A DNA stretch of 64,000 nucleotides from Sphingobacteriales bacterium (GTDB lineage Bacteria > Bacteroidota > Bacteroidia > Chitinophagales > JADIYW01). Below the pieces are notes generated by a model. That model was not told where the DNA came from. It saw only the letters and a program-made list of their open reading frames with translations, and made no database searches. A program made the translations under genes and the position numbers. The DNA lies in contig JADJYT010000007.1 of assembly GCA_016719635.1 (NCBI GenBank), forward strand, positions 186,001 through 250,000. The letters run 5' to 3'. Shown in pieces: positions 9,505-18,991 of the stretch. The stretch's first letter is position 1. The number at the start of each line of letters is the position of its first letter.

Positions 9505-10935
9505 TTATTTTATTTTTTCCAGTTGTTCCAACAGCCATTTTTTTTCAAAACAGGGGTTGGTTTCACTGATGATTTTATGCGCGATTTCCTTTTTCTTCAT
9601 CAGCTGCCGGCGTTGTGTGTTCGTCAGTGTTTTAAGGCTGATCAGGCGCTTCGTGAGTTTGGAGATGTTGATATAATTATTCTTATAGACCTGTTCCAGT
9701 TTTTTTCTTTTCAGCAAGGCCAGTATGCTGCCGATGAGATATTCCAGCGGTTCGATGTAATCCAGTTCATAATAGATTTTCATCAGGATATTCTTAGCGG
9801 AAAGGTTTAACAGCAGATCATCATAGTCGGCTTTCTGTAAAAGCCTGATGGCTGCCGCATAGTTCTTGCGTTCATATTCTAAAAAGGCCTTATTGTAGGC
9901 GTAGGTACTTTCCTGGTATTTTTCTTCCAGTAATCCTTTATACTGCTCGATGAATTTTTCCGTCCATTTATATTCTTTCAGCCGTATGCCAACGGTAACA
10001 ATATTCTTATATGTAAATCTGGACAAAAATCCCTTTTCCAGGAATGCGCCGCTCTCGATGCCTATTTTATTAACATCAAACGATTTTCTGGCGTAACCGT
10101 CCACACCCATATTGTTCATCTTGATGCAGTAGTTGTTGGCGTAAATCAGGATGTCTCGGGCTTCCATCTTTGGAAATAAATTCAGATTCGTGTTGATGAG
10201 CATTAACAGCTTCTCAAAATTTTCCTGCTTATCCGCAAACTTTAACGTCTGGTAGATGTAATAATAGATGGCAACTGCGGGAATGTCGAGCAGGTTGTTT
10301 TGTTCTACATGGTTTAAGACGACATCAAACATACCGTAATCGTATTTCACCTGATGTACCTGTTCGTGAGATACGAGGATGCAGCCTTGTTTCAGTTTTT
10401 CCGTGATAAAATAAATGTCGAAGTTGGATGTCAGCAACTGGAAATTGTATTCGGCAGTCCGGCTTAGATTGCGTTTCTCATTGTATCGTTCAATCTCTAT
10501 ATCATAATAGCTCTTGTAATAGTGACTGTTCTTGTAAGGGTATTCTTCCAGTAATTTTGCTGCATCCTCATATGTCTTATGAAAATTTTTATGATGGTTG
10601 TGCTGGTTGTAGGCACCCATCAGCTTTAATTTCTGTAAAAAGGTATCGTCTTCCACCTGTTCGACGATGAGGTATTTTTCAATAGTCTTGAATAAATAAC
10701 TCATGTATAATCTGAACTGCTGGTCATTGTAGGGTTGCCTGGGATGCAGCTTCTTATAAATCATTTCTTTGTTGGGAAAAGAAATATCCTTATCAATACA
10801 TTCATTCAGTATCCTGTAAAGCATGGCTACCTCTTCCTGATGATTGAAATAAGGAGACTGCATAAATCTTTCCAATCCCTTACGCTCCCACTTTGTAAGA
10901 ACTACCAGCACGTTGAATACTTTGCTGTTTTCCAT
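9505..10935 (-). CDS. conserved hypothetical all-helical protein
   Basis: I do not recognise a named family. The 476-residue product is cytoplasmic (no signal peptide or membrane segment) and almost wholly helical. It is rich in Tyr, Lys, Leu and Asn, with repeating 30-40 residue helical pairs that look like degenerate TPR-type repeats, for example the segments around residues 330-400 (YAYNKAFLEYERKNYAAAI). The N-terminus (LTKWERKGLERFMQSPYFN) suggests a small helical domain of its own. It is directly followed by the glycosyltransferase with no intergenic gap, so the pair is an operon. The upstream region is AT-rich and shared divergently with a T9SS cargo gene. Confidence 0.8.
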   Translation of the reverse strand: MENSKVFNVLVVLTKWERKGLERFMQSPYFNHQEEVAMLYRILNECIDKDISFPNKEMIYKKLHPRQPYNDQQFRLYMSYLFKTIEKYLIVEQVEDDTFLQKLKLMGAYNQHNHHKNFHKTYEDAAKLLEEYPYKNSHYYKSYYDIEIERYNEKRNLSRTAEYNFQLLTSNFDIYFITEKLKQGCILVSHEQVHQVKYDYGMFDVVLNHVEQNNLLDIPAVAIYYYIYQTLKFADKQENFEKLLMLINTNLNLFPKMEARDILIYANNYCIKMNNMGVDGYARKSFDVNKIGIESGAFLEKGFLSRFTYKNIVTVGIRLKEYKWTEKFIEQYKGLLEEKYQESTYAYNKAFLEYERKNYAAAIRLLQKADYDDLLLNLSAKNILMKIYYELDYIEPLEYLIGSILALLKRKKLEQVYKNNYINISKLTKRLISLKTLTNTQRRQLMKKKEIAHKIISETNPCFEKKWLLEQLEKIK

Positions 10936-11156
10936 CTGATTCTTATTCGTATGTTATATTAAAATAAACCCCTATGGTTCTTGCTCATATAAAAGTACAT
11001 AAAAATATTTATTGCCTACAATAAATATTATAATTATCGGTAAATCAATAGAATGTGTTATTGTGTCATAAAATATTTATACATCGCCATTTATTTGTAT
11101 GCTATTTTTTAAATAAAAATTTCTAATATTGGTTGTAATTTTAGAAATACGCCATT
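10936..11156. promoter_or_regulatory. AT-rich divergent intergenic region
   Basis: About 220 bp of strongly AT-rich DNA between the helical hypothetical (minus) and the T9SS protein (plus). It must hold both promoters. Near-consensus -7 elements occur (for example TAATTTTA around 11139-11146), but I found no exact TAnnTTTG and no clear operator. Confidence 0.35.
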
Positions 11157-14144
11157 ATGAATAAAATAGTTTCTACATTTTTTCTGTTCATTTATCTCTT
11201 TACAGACAGCGGAGATTCTGTGGAGGCGGCTGAACTGCCACGTTTTTTCCAACCGCAGTCATTCAGTTACATCAGCGATATTATTCCTGCGGCGGATAAC
11301 GGATTTACCGTTCTTGGTTATTTTAAAAATGCACCTACTGATTTATATGTGCCGCAGGTGGTGAAGTTTGACCAGCGCGGTGAAGTGCAATGGCAAAAAA
11401 GATTCGAGAACCTTCCCCTGCTTGATTTTTCGGCTGTGGATGAAGGGGGTGTTTACAGAACACCCGATAACGGTTATCTGCTCGTGAATACCTATCCGTC
11501 TCCTACCAATAACGGTCGCTATGGTATCATTCGAAAATACAACGCCAGCTTTGATTCTGTTTATACGGTCTTTACCGGCACGGATAGTATCGGATTGGAT
11601 GAAACCTTTTTAAATGGTTGGAATTTAGCTGTCAATAAGATTGTCCCGACTGCTGACGGAGGATTTGCCATCGCAGGCAGCAATCTCGCAGACTGCTACA
11701 ACAAAGGATATATACTGGCAAAATATTCTTCTGCCGGCGGATTGGTATGGAAAGAGAAAACACCGCTAACCAATGGCTGTGTGCAGTTCCGGTATGATGC
11801 AGCCGTTTCATCCGACGCGAATAATGGCGGCTTCCTTTTCGGGATTGCCAATCGAGAGATGGTGGCGCTGAATGTATACAAAGGTATTTACAATATCGTT
11901 CGAAAAAATCCCGGCGGAGGTTCTGCCTGGCTCAATACCATCACCACCGATTATGATGTAAGCCAGGTGGCGAATAAGAATGTACTGCTTACACAAAAAC
12001 AACTGTCTGACGGCAGGTATAAGTTATTGACACTTTATGATGTAAGCGGCGGCAACTATACAGGCGGGACCTTCTTACAGTACACGCTTTCTTCAGATTC
12101 CGGCAAAGTGGTGCAAACCGATACCTTCAATTTCATATTGCCGATGGCCGGGTCGGAAAACCTGAGAAAGGTGATAATCGACAAAGACGAGAACATTATC
12201 ATACTGGGTCAGAAATCCATCAGCAAACTTGACAACAAAGGAAGAATCATCTGGCAGCGTGCCCCATTCGATGAATTGCGAATCTATGACAATCCTTCTA
12301 CCAAATATCACCTGACCTGTTATGCGGAAGCACCGGAAGGCAATTATATCGTCGCCGGAAACGGCACACAGACGACGAACAACAACAACAGCACAGTAGC
12401 CTTGTTTTATATATCAGCAGACGGAAGGATGCGCACAAAAATTATTTACGGAGGTGTTTTTGCAGATATTGACAATAACTGCATGTTCACCGCCAATGAA
12501 AGAGGTTATCAGAACCTTGTAGTAAAAGCGGAAAAGTACAACCAGACCTTTTATACCCTCACGGACAGTGCAGGACTTTATAACCTGCCTGTAGATACAG
12601 GTATTTATAATGTTTCCGTTCAGCTGCCGAACAGTTTGTTCTGGAGACGATGCCAGCCGTCTTATGCCGTCAACCTGACTTCCACCAACCCATCCATTAA
12701 TGTGAACCTGCCGATTCAGCCTACACAAAACTGCCCTTTTCTGAATGTGGAGGTTTCTACGCCTTATTTAAGGAAATGTTTTCCGAATACCTATGGAGTC
12801 TATTATTGCAACAACGGCAATGATACCGCTTACGATGCCTACATCACCATTGATTTCGATTCGGATCTACAGGTGAACGGCTCATCACTTCCCTGGAGCA
12901 ATGTCATCGGAACTAAATACCGCTTTGATATAGGAAAGATTGCCCCGCAGGCATGCGGAAGTTTTACCGTCAACGCAACGGTAAATTGTGCCGCACCCGA
13001 CGGCAAGACACATTGCGTGACGGCGCACATTTATCCGGATGCAGTGTGTATGCCGGATAACGACTTGTGGGATGGCTCCAATATTGTGGTGGAAGGAACC
13101 TGCATAGGAGACTCGGCGGTATTTAGAATAAAGAATGTTGGAACAGGCAACATGGTCTCGCCAAGGAAATACATTGTCATTGAAGGCGATTTTCTGAGAG
13201 TGGCTCCGCAAAATTATCAGTTAAATGCCAACGACAGTTTAGAGATTCGTTTGGCGGTCAATGGCCGTACGGTTCGCGTGGAGGCATTTCAGGATCCGAA
13301 CTTCCCGTATCCGAGCTACCCGGCGGTTGTCATAGAAGGATGCAACGGAACCATCGACAGCGCAGGTTTAGTGAATCAATTTCCGCAGGACGACAGAGTC
13401 GCTGCAATATCCACCTCCTGCCTGCAAAACAGGAGCTCGTACGACCCGAATGAAAAATCGGCGCAACCCGTCGGATACCAGGACCGGCACATAGTCAGCA
13501 AGGAAACCGAGATAAAATATACACTCCATTTCCAGAATACCGGCACGGACACCGCTTTCTCAATCGTCTTGTTAGATACCATTTCGACAGCTATGGATAT
13601 GACGACACTGGTGATGGGGGCTTCCTCTCACCCATATACGTATGCTGTTTTTGGCGGAAATATAGTGCAGATTAATTTCACTGATATCCGACTGCCGGAT
13701 TCATCCGTCAACAGCCATGCATCCAACGGATTTGTTACCTTTCATCTGCTGCCGAAAGCGTCCACCCCCAAAGGAACGCTGGTAGAGAACAGGGCTCATA
13801 TTTATTTTGACTACAATGCTCCATTGAGTACCAATCTAGTATACCATACGATAGATTCCATCCAGCTGAGAGTGACGGCCGTCGTAACCAATAAAAGCGT
13901 TCTGTCAGAAGTGATGGTGTATCCGAATCCGTTTTCGGACAAGGCTGTTATTCAGTTGAAATCATTTCAGCCGCTGCAGGATATCGTTATGAAGGTATAT
14001 GATGTTTCAGGCAGGATGGTCCAAAACAGAAGTGTCACATCCCGTGTTGAATTGGATGGCATTGATTTTGTGAATGGTATGTATTTGCTGCAGTTTGTGA
14101 CAGGAAATGAAATTATCGCCACGGCAAAACTAATACGGCAGTAG
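11157..14144 (+). CDS. secreted T9SS cargo protein with beta-propeller-like and DUF11/DUF7619-like regions
   Basis: A large exported surface protein of 995 residues. A signal peptide covers about residues 1-25. Residues 30-420 contain repeated DGGF-type motifs (NGFTVLGYF, DGGFAIAGS, NGGFLFGIA) typical of a delta-60/PQQ-like propeller. A beta-sandwich region follows. At about 760-895 there is a domain beginning YDPNEK and containing HFQNTGTDTA, matching the conserved DUF11/DUF7619-type domain placed before sorting tails. The last 75 residues (from YPNPFSDKAV, about 920) are a type A T9SS C-terminal sorting domain, which is cleaved when the protein is attached or released at the surface. It is monocistronic and ends against the convergent GT2 gene without a gap. 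Its biological role is unknown. Confidence 0.9.
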   Translation: MNKIVSTFFLFIYLFTDSGDSVEAAELPRFFQPQSFSYISDIIPAADNGFTVLGYFKNAPTDLYVPQVVKFDQRGEVQWQKRFENLPLLDFSAVDEGGVYRTPDNGYLLVNTYPSPTNNGRYGIIRKYNASFDSVYTVFTGTDSIGLDETFLNGWNLAVNKIVPTADGGFAIAGSNLADCYNKGYILAKYSSAGGLVWKEKTPLTNGCVQFRYDAAVSSDANNGGFLFGIANREMVALNVYKGIYNIVRKNPGGGSAWLNTITTDYDVSQVANKNVLLTQKQLSDGRYKLLTLYDVSGGNYTGGTFLQYTLSSDSGKVVQTDTFNFILPMAGSENLRKVIIDKDENIIILGQKSISKLDNKGRIIWQRAPFDELRIYDNPSTKYHLTCYAEAPEGNYIVAGNGTQTTNNNNSTVALFYISADGRMRTKIIYGGVFADIDNNCMFTANERGYQNLVVKAEKYNQTFYTLTDSAGLYNLPVDTGIYNVSVQLPNSLFWRRCQPSYAVNLTSTNPSINVNLPIQPTQNCPFLNVEVSTPYLRKCFPNTYGVYYCNNGNDTAYDAYITIDFDSDLQVNGSSLPWSNVIGTKYRFDIGKIAPQACGSFTVNATVNCAAPDGKTHCVTAHIYPDAVCMPDNDLWDGSNIVVEGTCIGDSAVFRIKNVGTGNMVSPRKYIVIEGDFLRVAPQNYQLNANDSLEIRLAVNGRTVRVEAFQDPNFPYPSYPAVVIEGCNGTIDSAGLVNQFPQDDRVAAISTSCLQNRSSYDPNEKSAQPVGYQDRHIVSKETEIKYTLHFQNTGTDTAFSIVLLDTISTAMDMTTLVMGASSHPYTYAVFGGNIVQINFTDIRLPDSSVNSHASNGFVTFHLLPKASTPKGTLVENRAHIYFDYNAPLSTNLVYHTIDSIQLRVTAVVTNKSVLSEVMVYPNPFSDKAVIQLKSFQPLQDIVMKVYDVSGRMVQNRSVTSRVELDGIDFVNGMYLLQFVTGNEIIATAKLIRQ

Positions 14145-15356
14145 TCAGTTCAGTTTCCTCCCTTTCCATTTATATTGAAGGATATTTCCGAATGTCCCGA
14201 CGAAAGGAATGTACCAGATATGCAGCAACTCGGAAGTAAAAAAAGATTTCATCAGATCCTGCCGCCTGAAGAAGGTAGAAGCGGATTTCAGAAAATAATA
14301 ATCGATGATGGTTTTGCAGATGATCTGAAAGATGGTCATCAGTAACAATATCAGTGCCGGCAGGAAATTTAAGAATCCTTCCAGTGTCCTGTCGGGAAAA
14401 ATGGAGGAGTAAATCAGTTTGCCTATAAAATAAAGGGCATTCACCCAGATACTGAGAACGAACAGATAAACCAACCCTAAAATGGCTGTTATCCTTTTAT
14501 CCTGATACGACCTGGATTTGGACGTCCAGCGGAAACGCTGCTGCAGAAATTCACTTAAGGTTTCAGTGGGTTTCGTATACACCACCGCCAGTTTGTCTTT
14601 CAGGAATTTTACCTGCTCGGGATACTGCTGTGCTATTTTGTAAACAAGGAGCATATCATCACCGCTGGCTTTCTTATCAATATCCTGATAGCCGTTTACT
14701 TTCAGGAACGCTTCCTTTTCGTAGGCTAAATTGGCACCATTCGCCATGTTGAACATACCCATGCTGAGCGAAGCACCCGTGATGACCTGCATACCGCAAA
14801 AGTCCAATGCCTGAAATTGCTGGAATCGGCCGCCGACACCATAGAAGCAGACAGGGGCTGCGATTAATTTACCATTTTCTTTTTCATAAAAAGCGGCGAT
14901 ATGCTGCAGCCAGGTCTTTTGTACCCGGCAGTCTGCATCGGTGGTGATAATCAGGGTGCCGGTCGCTGATTTTACCGCTGCCTCAATCGCTCTTTTCTTA
15001 TAGGCAGTTTCTGTTCCGTTTACCTCCGTTAACACGGATAACTTTAGCGTTTTGAAATGGGGGTGACGTTTGGCAAACGTGGAACTGATGGCATAGGTCT
15101 CATCGTCCGAATGGTCGTCTATGACAATCACTTCGAATAATTCGGCCGGATAGTTTTGTTCGGAAATATCATGCAGGATATTGAAAATGTTTTTCGCCTC
15201 ATTGCGTGCCGGTATGATGATGGAAATCGTGACGGACCCGGTTGCCGGCTGCTCTCCGGTTTCTTGTATATCTTCCCATTCATTTTTGTATGCCCAAATT
15301 ATGCTGACATAAAAGATGGTAAGCGCGAATGATATGAGCAGGGAATATAGCAGCAA
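14145..15356 (-). CDS. membrane glycosyltransferase, family 2
   Basis: An inner-membrane processive-type GT2 enzyme of 403 residues. An N-terminal membrane helix (about 1-22) is followed by a GT-A domain with IIPARNEAKN, VIDDHSDD, the metal-binding DxD in TTDADC, and the acceptor motif QQRFRW (the Q/RxxRW signature). About three further membrane helices follow from residue 290. This layout is typical of enzymes that polymerise or transfer sugars from UDP donors to lipid or polysaccharide acceptors. The substrate is unknown. It is transcribed alone on this strand and converges on the T9SS cargo gene. The DNA upstream holds only broken genes. Confidence 0.88.
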   Translation of the reverse strand: MLLYSLLISFALTIFYVSIIWAYKNEWEDIQETGEQPATGSVTISIIIPARNEAKNIFNILHDISEQNYPAELFEVIVIDDHSDDETYAISSTFAKRHPHFKTLKLSVLTEVNGTETAYKKRAIEAAVKSATGTLIITTDADCRVQKTWLQHIAAFYEKENGKLIAAPVCFYGVGGRFQQFQALDFCGMQVITGASLSMGMFNMANGANLAYEKEAFLKVNGYQDIDKKASGDDMLLVYKIAQQYPEQVKFLKDKLAVVYTKPTETLSEFLQQRFRWTSKSRSYQDKRITAILGLVYLFVLSIWVNALYFIGKLIYSSIFPDRTLEGFLNFLPALILLLMTIFQIICKTIIDYYFLKSASTFFRRQDLMKSFFTSELLHIWYIPFVGTFGNILQYKWKGRKLN

Positions 15357-15405
15357 GCCGGTTTACTTTTTTGGGGCAGATAATAACTCTTTAAATTTAA
15401 TCAAT

Positions 15406-15835
15406 CTATTCTGTAATGTATCTTCTTTTTTTTGCACCGGTCAGCCAGTCGATATATTCTTTGCGGTGCGTGTAGGACATCTTATCAAAAATGAATTTTA
15501 ATTCTTTTTCCTTCCTGAAAAAAACTTCCAGGAGTAGGCGTGTTTCCAGTATCCGTTCTTCGGTATCCTCCTGTATCTGCACCCGCACGGAATCGCCCGC
15601 ATCCTTTCCCAGTTGTGCCCACAGCGATCAAACCAGACCTTCACTTCCTTCCAGTTTCTGCCAATGTCTTTTGCACATAGCATTCAATGGGGATATAGGT
15701 GTTCGGCATCCAATGGTCCTGTTGAAGGATCTCAAATTGTACCTGAATAGATTTGCCATTATTACCAAAGATTTTTGTGAATTTAGTTCGTTGCCTCAAA
15801 TAAAAAGTTTTAGAATTTGTCCGTTTTGCTATCAA
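15406..15835 (-). pseudogene. decayed YdeI/OmpD-associated (DUF1905 plus OmdA) gene
   Basis: Three short reading frames on this strand together resemble one YdeI/OmdA-type protein. The upstream piece (IQVQFEILQQDHWMP, then TYIPIEC) looks like the beginning of a DUF1905 domain. A middle piece is interrupted by an in-frame TGA near 15628 and by a frame change near 15641. The downstream piece starts GDSVRVQIQED, the expected end of DUF1905, and finishes with the OmdA signature SYTHRKEYIDWL plus AKK. The central DUF1905 strands appear deleted, since the distance between the two DUF1905 ends is too short. The gene cannot make a full protein. No transposon remains are visible beside it. Confidence 0.68.
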
Positions 15836-15904
15836 AGAACGCGTCCCAAAGCCACACCGAAAGCCTTCACTAACATGATATCCCTTTACTGCACATTTAC
15901 TTTA

Positions 15905-16057
15905 AACTATAAGGAACTATCGGATAAATTGCGGGAGTTAGAGCAGAAATATAACCAGCAGTTTTCAGATGTTTACGAAGCATTACAATACCTGACTGAG
16001 GAAAAGGAACAAACCGTTGCGCAACGGGAAAGGAAACGAATAGGATTTAAGACATAG
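15905..16057 (+). pseudogene. 3' remnant of an ORF6N-domain protein gene
   Basis: Only the last 50 residues survive, beginning NYKELSDKLRELEQKYNQQF and ending RKRIGFKT. This coiled-coil tail with the final (K/R)xIGF is characteristic of ORF6N-domain proteins of Bacteroidota. The DNA-binding ORF6N domain and the start are missing. The same frame stays open further left to 15491, but that part is antisense to the YdeI-like pseudogene and does not look like protein. The remnant overlaps the convergent dusB 3' end by 11 bp. ORF6N genes are often in accessory islands, so this may mark an old insertion site. Confidence 0.62.
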
Positions 16058-17042
16058 TTTCAATACCCGCATACTCATTCAGCACTTCCTCCAGTATGGA
16101 AAGGATTTCGTCTTTATTATGGGTCGTTACTAATCTCGCCCGGTAGGGTTTGATATTCGGCAATCCTTTCAGGTAATTGGCATAATGCTGCCGCATTTCT
16201 AGAATGCCCAGGGCTTCCCCTTTCCATTCGATGGACTTCAGAAGATGTGTTTTGATAATCGATACTTTTTCTTCGATACCCGGCTCCTCTGTCAATTTAC
16301 CTTCGAATAAAAATGCTTTTACCTGATTAAAAATCCAGGGGGAGCCGATGGCTGCCCGTCCGATCATGATGCCGTCCACGCCGTATCGGTTTTTGTATTC
16401 CCGGGCTTTTTGCGGGGAGTCGATATCGCCGTTTCCGAAAATCGGGATATGCATTCTGGGATTATTTTTCACCTCCGCCATCAGCGTCCAGTCGGCCTCG
16501 CCTTTGTACATCTGCTTGCGGGTACGGCCGTGTATGCTCAGTGCCTGAATACCGATATCCTGTAATCGTTCGGCAACTTCCACAATATTTTTCGTTTGTT
16601 CATCCCAGCCCAAGCGTGTCTTAATGGTGACGGGAAGATTCGTTGCTTTCACCACCTGTTCCGTCAGACGTACCATCTTGGGAATATCCTGCAAGATTCC
16701 GGCTCCCGCCATCTTACAGACCACCTTATTGACCGGGCAGCCATAATTAATATCAATCAAATCGGGCTGAGCCTGCTCTACGATACGGGCGCTTTCCACC
16801 ATAGCGTCTTCTTCCCCGCCGAAAATCTGGATGCCAATGGGGCGTTCATAGTCGTAAATGTCCAGCTTCTGCATGCTTTTTGCCGCATGCCGGATTAACC
16901 CTTCGGAAGAGATGAACTCCGTGTACATCAGATCCGCTCCGTATTTCTTACAGACATAACGGAAAGGCGGATCGCTCACATCCTCCATCGGTGCCAGTAA
17001 CAGCGGAAATTCGCCTAATGATATGTTGCCGATTCTTACCAC
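16047..17042 (-). CDS. dusB: tRNA-dihydrouridine synthase DusB
   Basis: An FMN-dependent enzyme that reduces uridine to dihydrouridine in tRNA D-loops. The TIM-barrel N-terminus has LLAPMEDVSDPPFR, the catalytic cysteine is C102 in INYGCPVNKV, and the FMN/tRNA motifs TRLGWD, SIHGRTRKQ, GNGDI and MIGRAAIG follow in order. The 331 residues include a helical C-terminal domain. The start appears to be GTG at 17042, as no ATG precedes the conserved first strand. Its 3' end overlaps the ORF6N remnant. Upstream lies a divergent CPBP protease gene. Confidence 0.95.
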   Translation of the reverse strand: MVRIGNISLGEFPLLLAPMEDVSDPPFRYVCKKYGADLMYTEFISSEGLIRHAAKSMQKLDIYDYERPIGIQIFGGEEDAMVESARIVEQAQPDLIDINYGCPVNKVVCKMAGAGILQDIPKMVRLTEQVVKATNLPVTIKTRLGWDEQTKNIVEVAERLQDIGIQALSIHGRTRKQMYKGEADWTLMAEVKNNPRMHIPIFGNGDIDSPQKAREYKNRYGVDGIMIGRAAIGSPWIFNQVKAFLFEGKLTEEPGIEEKVSIIKTHLLKSIEWKGEALGILEMRQHYANYLKGLPNIKPYRARLVTTHNKDEILSILEEVLNEYAGIETMS

Positions 17043-17114
17043 AGTGGGTCTATTGTCAGTTTGTGATAGTCAATTGTTTTTCAGCCATTGACTATCGGCC
17101 ATCGTCTGAATTGC

Positions 17115-17122
17115 TATCTTTA
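17115..17122 (+). promoter_or_regulatory. -7-like element (TATCTTTA) before the CPBP protease
   Basis: Seven of eight positions match TAnnTTTG (last base A), 16 nt before the ATG at 17139. If used, it rules out the upstream TTG start at 17088, which would lie before the transcript. Confidence 0.35.
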
Positions 17123-17138
17123 TACAAAGATACGACTT

Positions 17139-18083
17139 ATGCCAGAAAATTCGACGGGAGATGATTTAAACTCAGTATTAATTCCTCAGCAGCTGGGAAT
17201 TAATAAATACGGTGAAGGCATGCAGCTGCTGATCTGGATGGGGGTTTTCTTTGGCTGTTTCATCCTGGCGCAAACAATCAGCGGTATCATCATCCTGAGT
17301 CATTACAAACAGGCTTCCATACAGGTCATCATCTCGGATACCGGAGATTTGAATGTGTTGCGTGTGGCGCAGATGCTCGCCTCTCTTCTTGGCTTCCTGC
17401 TTCCGGCATGGCTGTTCAGTAAGCTGAAATCCCAAAATGTCTTTTCTTATTCAAATGCCGATATACGATTTCATCCGTTGTATTTATTATTGATTCCGGC
17501 GTTGATATTCACTTTTTATCCCATCATTGATGTGTCCTTTTATGTCAATAAGATCATGCCCTGGAATAACTGGATGAAGGACTCTCAGAAAGAATACAAG
17601 GCTATCGTGGATGCCTTGCTCGCCGACAAATCCATTTTTGTGTTTGCACTTAACTTTATGACGATAGCTGTTTTGCCGGCAATCTGTGAAGAGTGGATAT
17701 TCAGGGGTACCTTACAGAAATTGCTTTCAGAGCGACAGAATATTCATGTTGCTGTATTCATGTCATCCGTTTTGTTCAGTCTGGTACATGCGGAATTTTC
17801 GGGATTCCTGCCACGCATCATTTTAGGGATGCTGCTGGGATATTTATTTTATTATTCCGGTAGTTTATGGCTGAATGTCTTTGCACATTTAGTCAATAAC
17901 GGCACACAGGTAATCCTGATGTACCTGAATAATCTGGAAATTTACAAGACGGATTTAGACAACCCTGAAATGCCACAAATCTGGGAGGTTATCGTATATA
18001 CCATAGCATTTATGGTATTATGGTATGTGTTTTATCGTTCTTCCCAAAGAAATAAAAAGAGTAACTTTGTCACAGTAGATTAG
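17139..18083 (+). CDS. CPBP family intramembrane glutamic endopeptidase (Abi/Rce1-like)
   Basis: A multi-pass membrane protease of about 315 residues. The family motifs are clear: EEWIFRG with the catalytic E184-E185 pair, a first histidine in LVHAEFSG (H217), and the second in FAHLVNNG (H250). About eight hydrophobic segments are visible. I start at the ATG 17139 (MPENSTGDDL) rather than the in-frame TTG at 17088, because the extra 17 residues are not membrane-like and a -7-like element lies inside them. The natural substrate is unknown; related proteins process prenylated peptides, bacteriocin-related peptides or membrane regulators. cdsA follows after 17 bp, so the two are probably co-transcribed. 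Confidence 0.87.
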   Translation: MPENSTGDDLNSVLIPQQLGINKYGEGMQLLIWMGVFFGCFILAQTISGIIILSHYKQASIQVIISDTGDLNVLRVAQMLASLLGFLLPAWLFSKLKSQNVFSYSNADIRFHPLYLLLIPALIFTFYPIIDVSFYVNKIMPWNNWMKDSQKEYKAIVDALLADKSIFVFALNFMTIAVLPAICEEWIFRGTLQKLLSERQNIHVAVFMSSVLFSLVHAEFSGFLPRIILGMLLGYLFYYSGSLWLNVFAHLVNNGTQVILMYLNNLEIYKTDLDNPEMPQIWEVIVYTIAFMVLWYVFYRSSQRNKKSNFVTVD

Positions 18084-18100
18084 CAGTATAACATAACGGC

Positions 18101-18943
18101 ATGGGTGATATAACGACGCGGGTAATAACAGGTATCTTCTTTCTGATAGTAATGATCGGAGGTGTAATCTGGAATGAATATTCTTTTCTGGTATTGTTTT
18201 CTCTGCTAATCATTCTCTGTATCAGCGAATATCACAATATCATTCATGATTTGCTGTCATCTTCCGAGAAATGGAAGATGACATATAAACTCATCAACAC
18301 GATTTTCAGTGTTCTGATATTCGGTATTGTTTTTTTAGTGGCAAGTAAGAAAATAACGCTGATATCCCTGTCCTTGATTTGCGGCTTTCCGCTCACCTGG
18401 CTGGTGATTGAAATGTATACGAAGAGTGAGCGCCCCTTTTATAACGTATGCCTGAATTCTATGGCTATTTTTTATCTGGCCATCCCTTTGTCTTCCGCCT
18501 CCCTGTTGGCCTTTTATGCAGGCGAATACAGCTGGCATTATTTGCTGGCGATCATGGTGTTTGCGTGGAGTAATGATTCTTTTGCCTACCTGTTCGGACG
18601 TTTCTTCGGTAAACATAAATTATTTGAACGCATCTCTCCCAAAAAAACCTGGGAAGGATTCTTCGGTGGTATGGCCGGTGCGGTGTTGTTTGCTTATATC
18701 GTCTACTTGCTTTTTCCGGTGTGGACGGGCTACAAGGTAGAGTTGATAACCTACATTATTCTGGCCGTCATCACCAGCGTTACCAGCACCTATGGTGATT
18801 TGGCGGAAAGTATGATTAAGCGCAATCTGCAGATCAAAGATTCCGGGTCGGCGTTGCCCGGACACGGAGGATTTCTCGACCGCTTTGACGGCCTGATCTT
18901 TTCCCTGCCGGCTTGTGCCCTGTACCTGACCTTCTTTTTATAA
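18101..18943 (+). CDS. cdsA: phosphatidate cytidylyltransferase
   Basis: Makes CDP-diacylglycerol from phosphatidate and CTP, the branch point of phospholipid synthesis, in the inner membrane. The C-terminal signature of the family is complete: S-x3-KR followed by KDSG, PGHGG and DRFDG (about residues 229-262). About eight hydrophobic helices precede and surround it, and 280 residues is standard. It lies 17 bp after the CPBP protease and converges on the sigma-factor gene, whose terminator abuts its stop codon. Confidence 0.95.
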   Translation: MGDITTRVITGIFFLIVMIGGVIWNEYSFLVLFSLLIILCISEYHNIIHDLLSSSEKWKMTYKLINTIFSVLIFGIVFLVASKKITLISLSLICGFPLTWLVIEMYTKSERPFYNVCLNSMAIFYLAIPLSSASLLAFYAGEYSWHYLLAIMVFAWSNDSFAYLFGRFFGKHKLFERISPKKTWEGFFGGMAGAVLFAYIVYLLFPVWTGYKVELITYIILAVITSVTSTYGDLAESMIKRNLQIKDSGSALPGHGGFLDRFDGLIFSLPACALYLTFFL

Positions 18944-18965
18944 AAAAACCAACCCTGCGGGTTGG
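18942..18965 (-). terminator. terminator for the sigma-factor transcript
   Basis: Stem CCAACCC (18949-18955) pairs with GGGTTGG (18959-18965) around a TGC loop. Read on the minus strand, it is followed by seven T residues. It lies 27 bp beyond the sigma-factor stop and touches the end of cdsA. There is no T-run on the plus strand, so it mainly serves the minus transcript. Confidence 0.8.
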
Positions 18966-18991
18966 CTCTAAAAAAAATCTTCGTCAAATAA

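Noticed and set aside
15491..15900. Left part of a 188-codon plus-strand frame that ends in the ORF6N tail
   Set aside because: It is antisense to the YdeI-like pseudogene, is Ser/Arg/Cys-rich and not protein-like. Only the last 50 codons resemble a known protein.
15905..16057. Possible prophage, suggested by the ORF6N remnant
   Set aside because: No integrase, capsid, tail, lysis or attachment-site feature lies nearby. ORF6N proteins are common outside phages in Bacteroidota.
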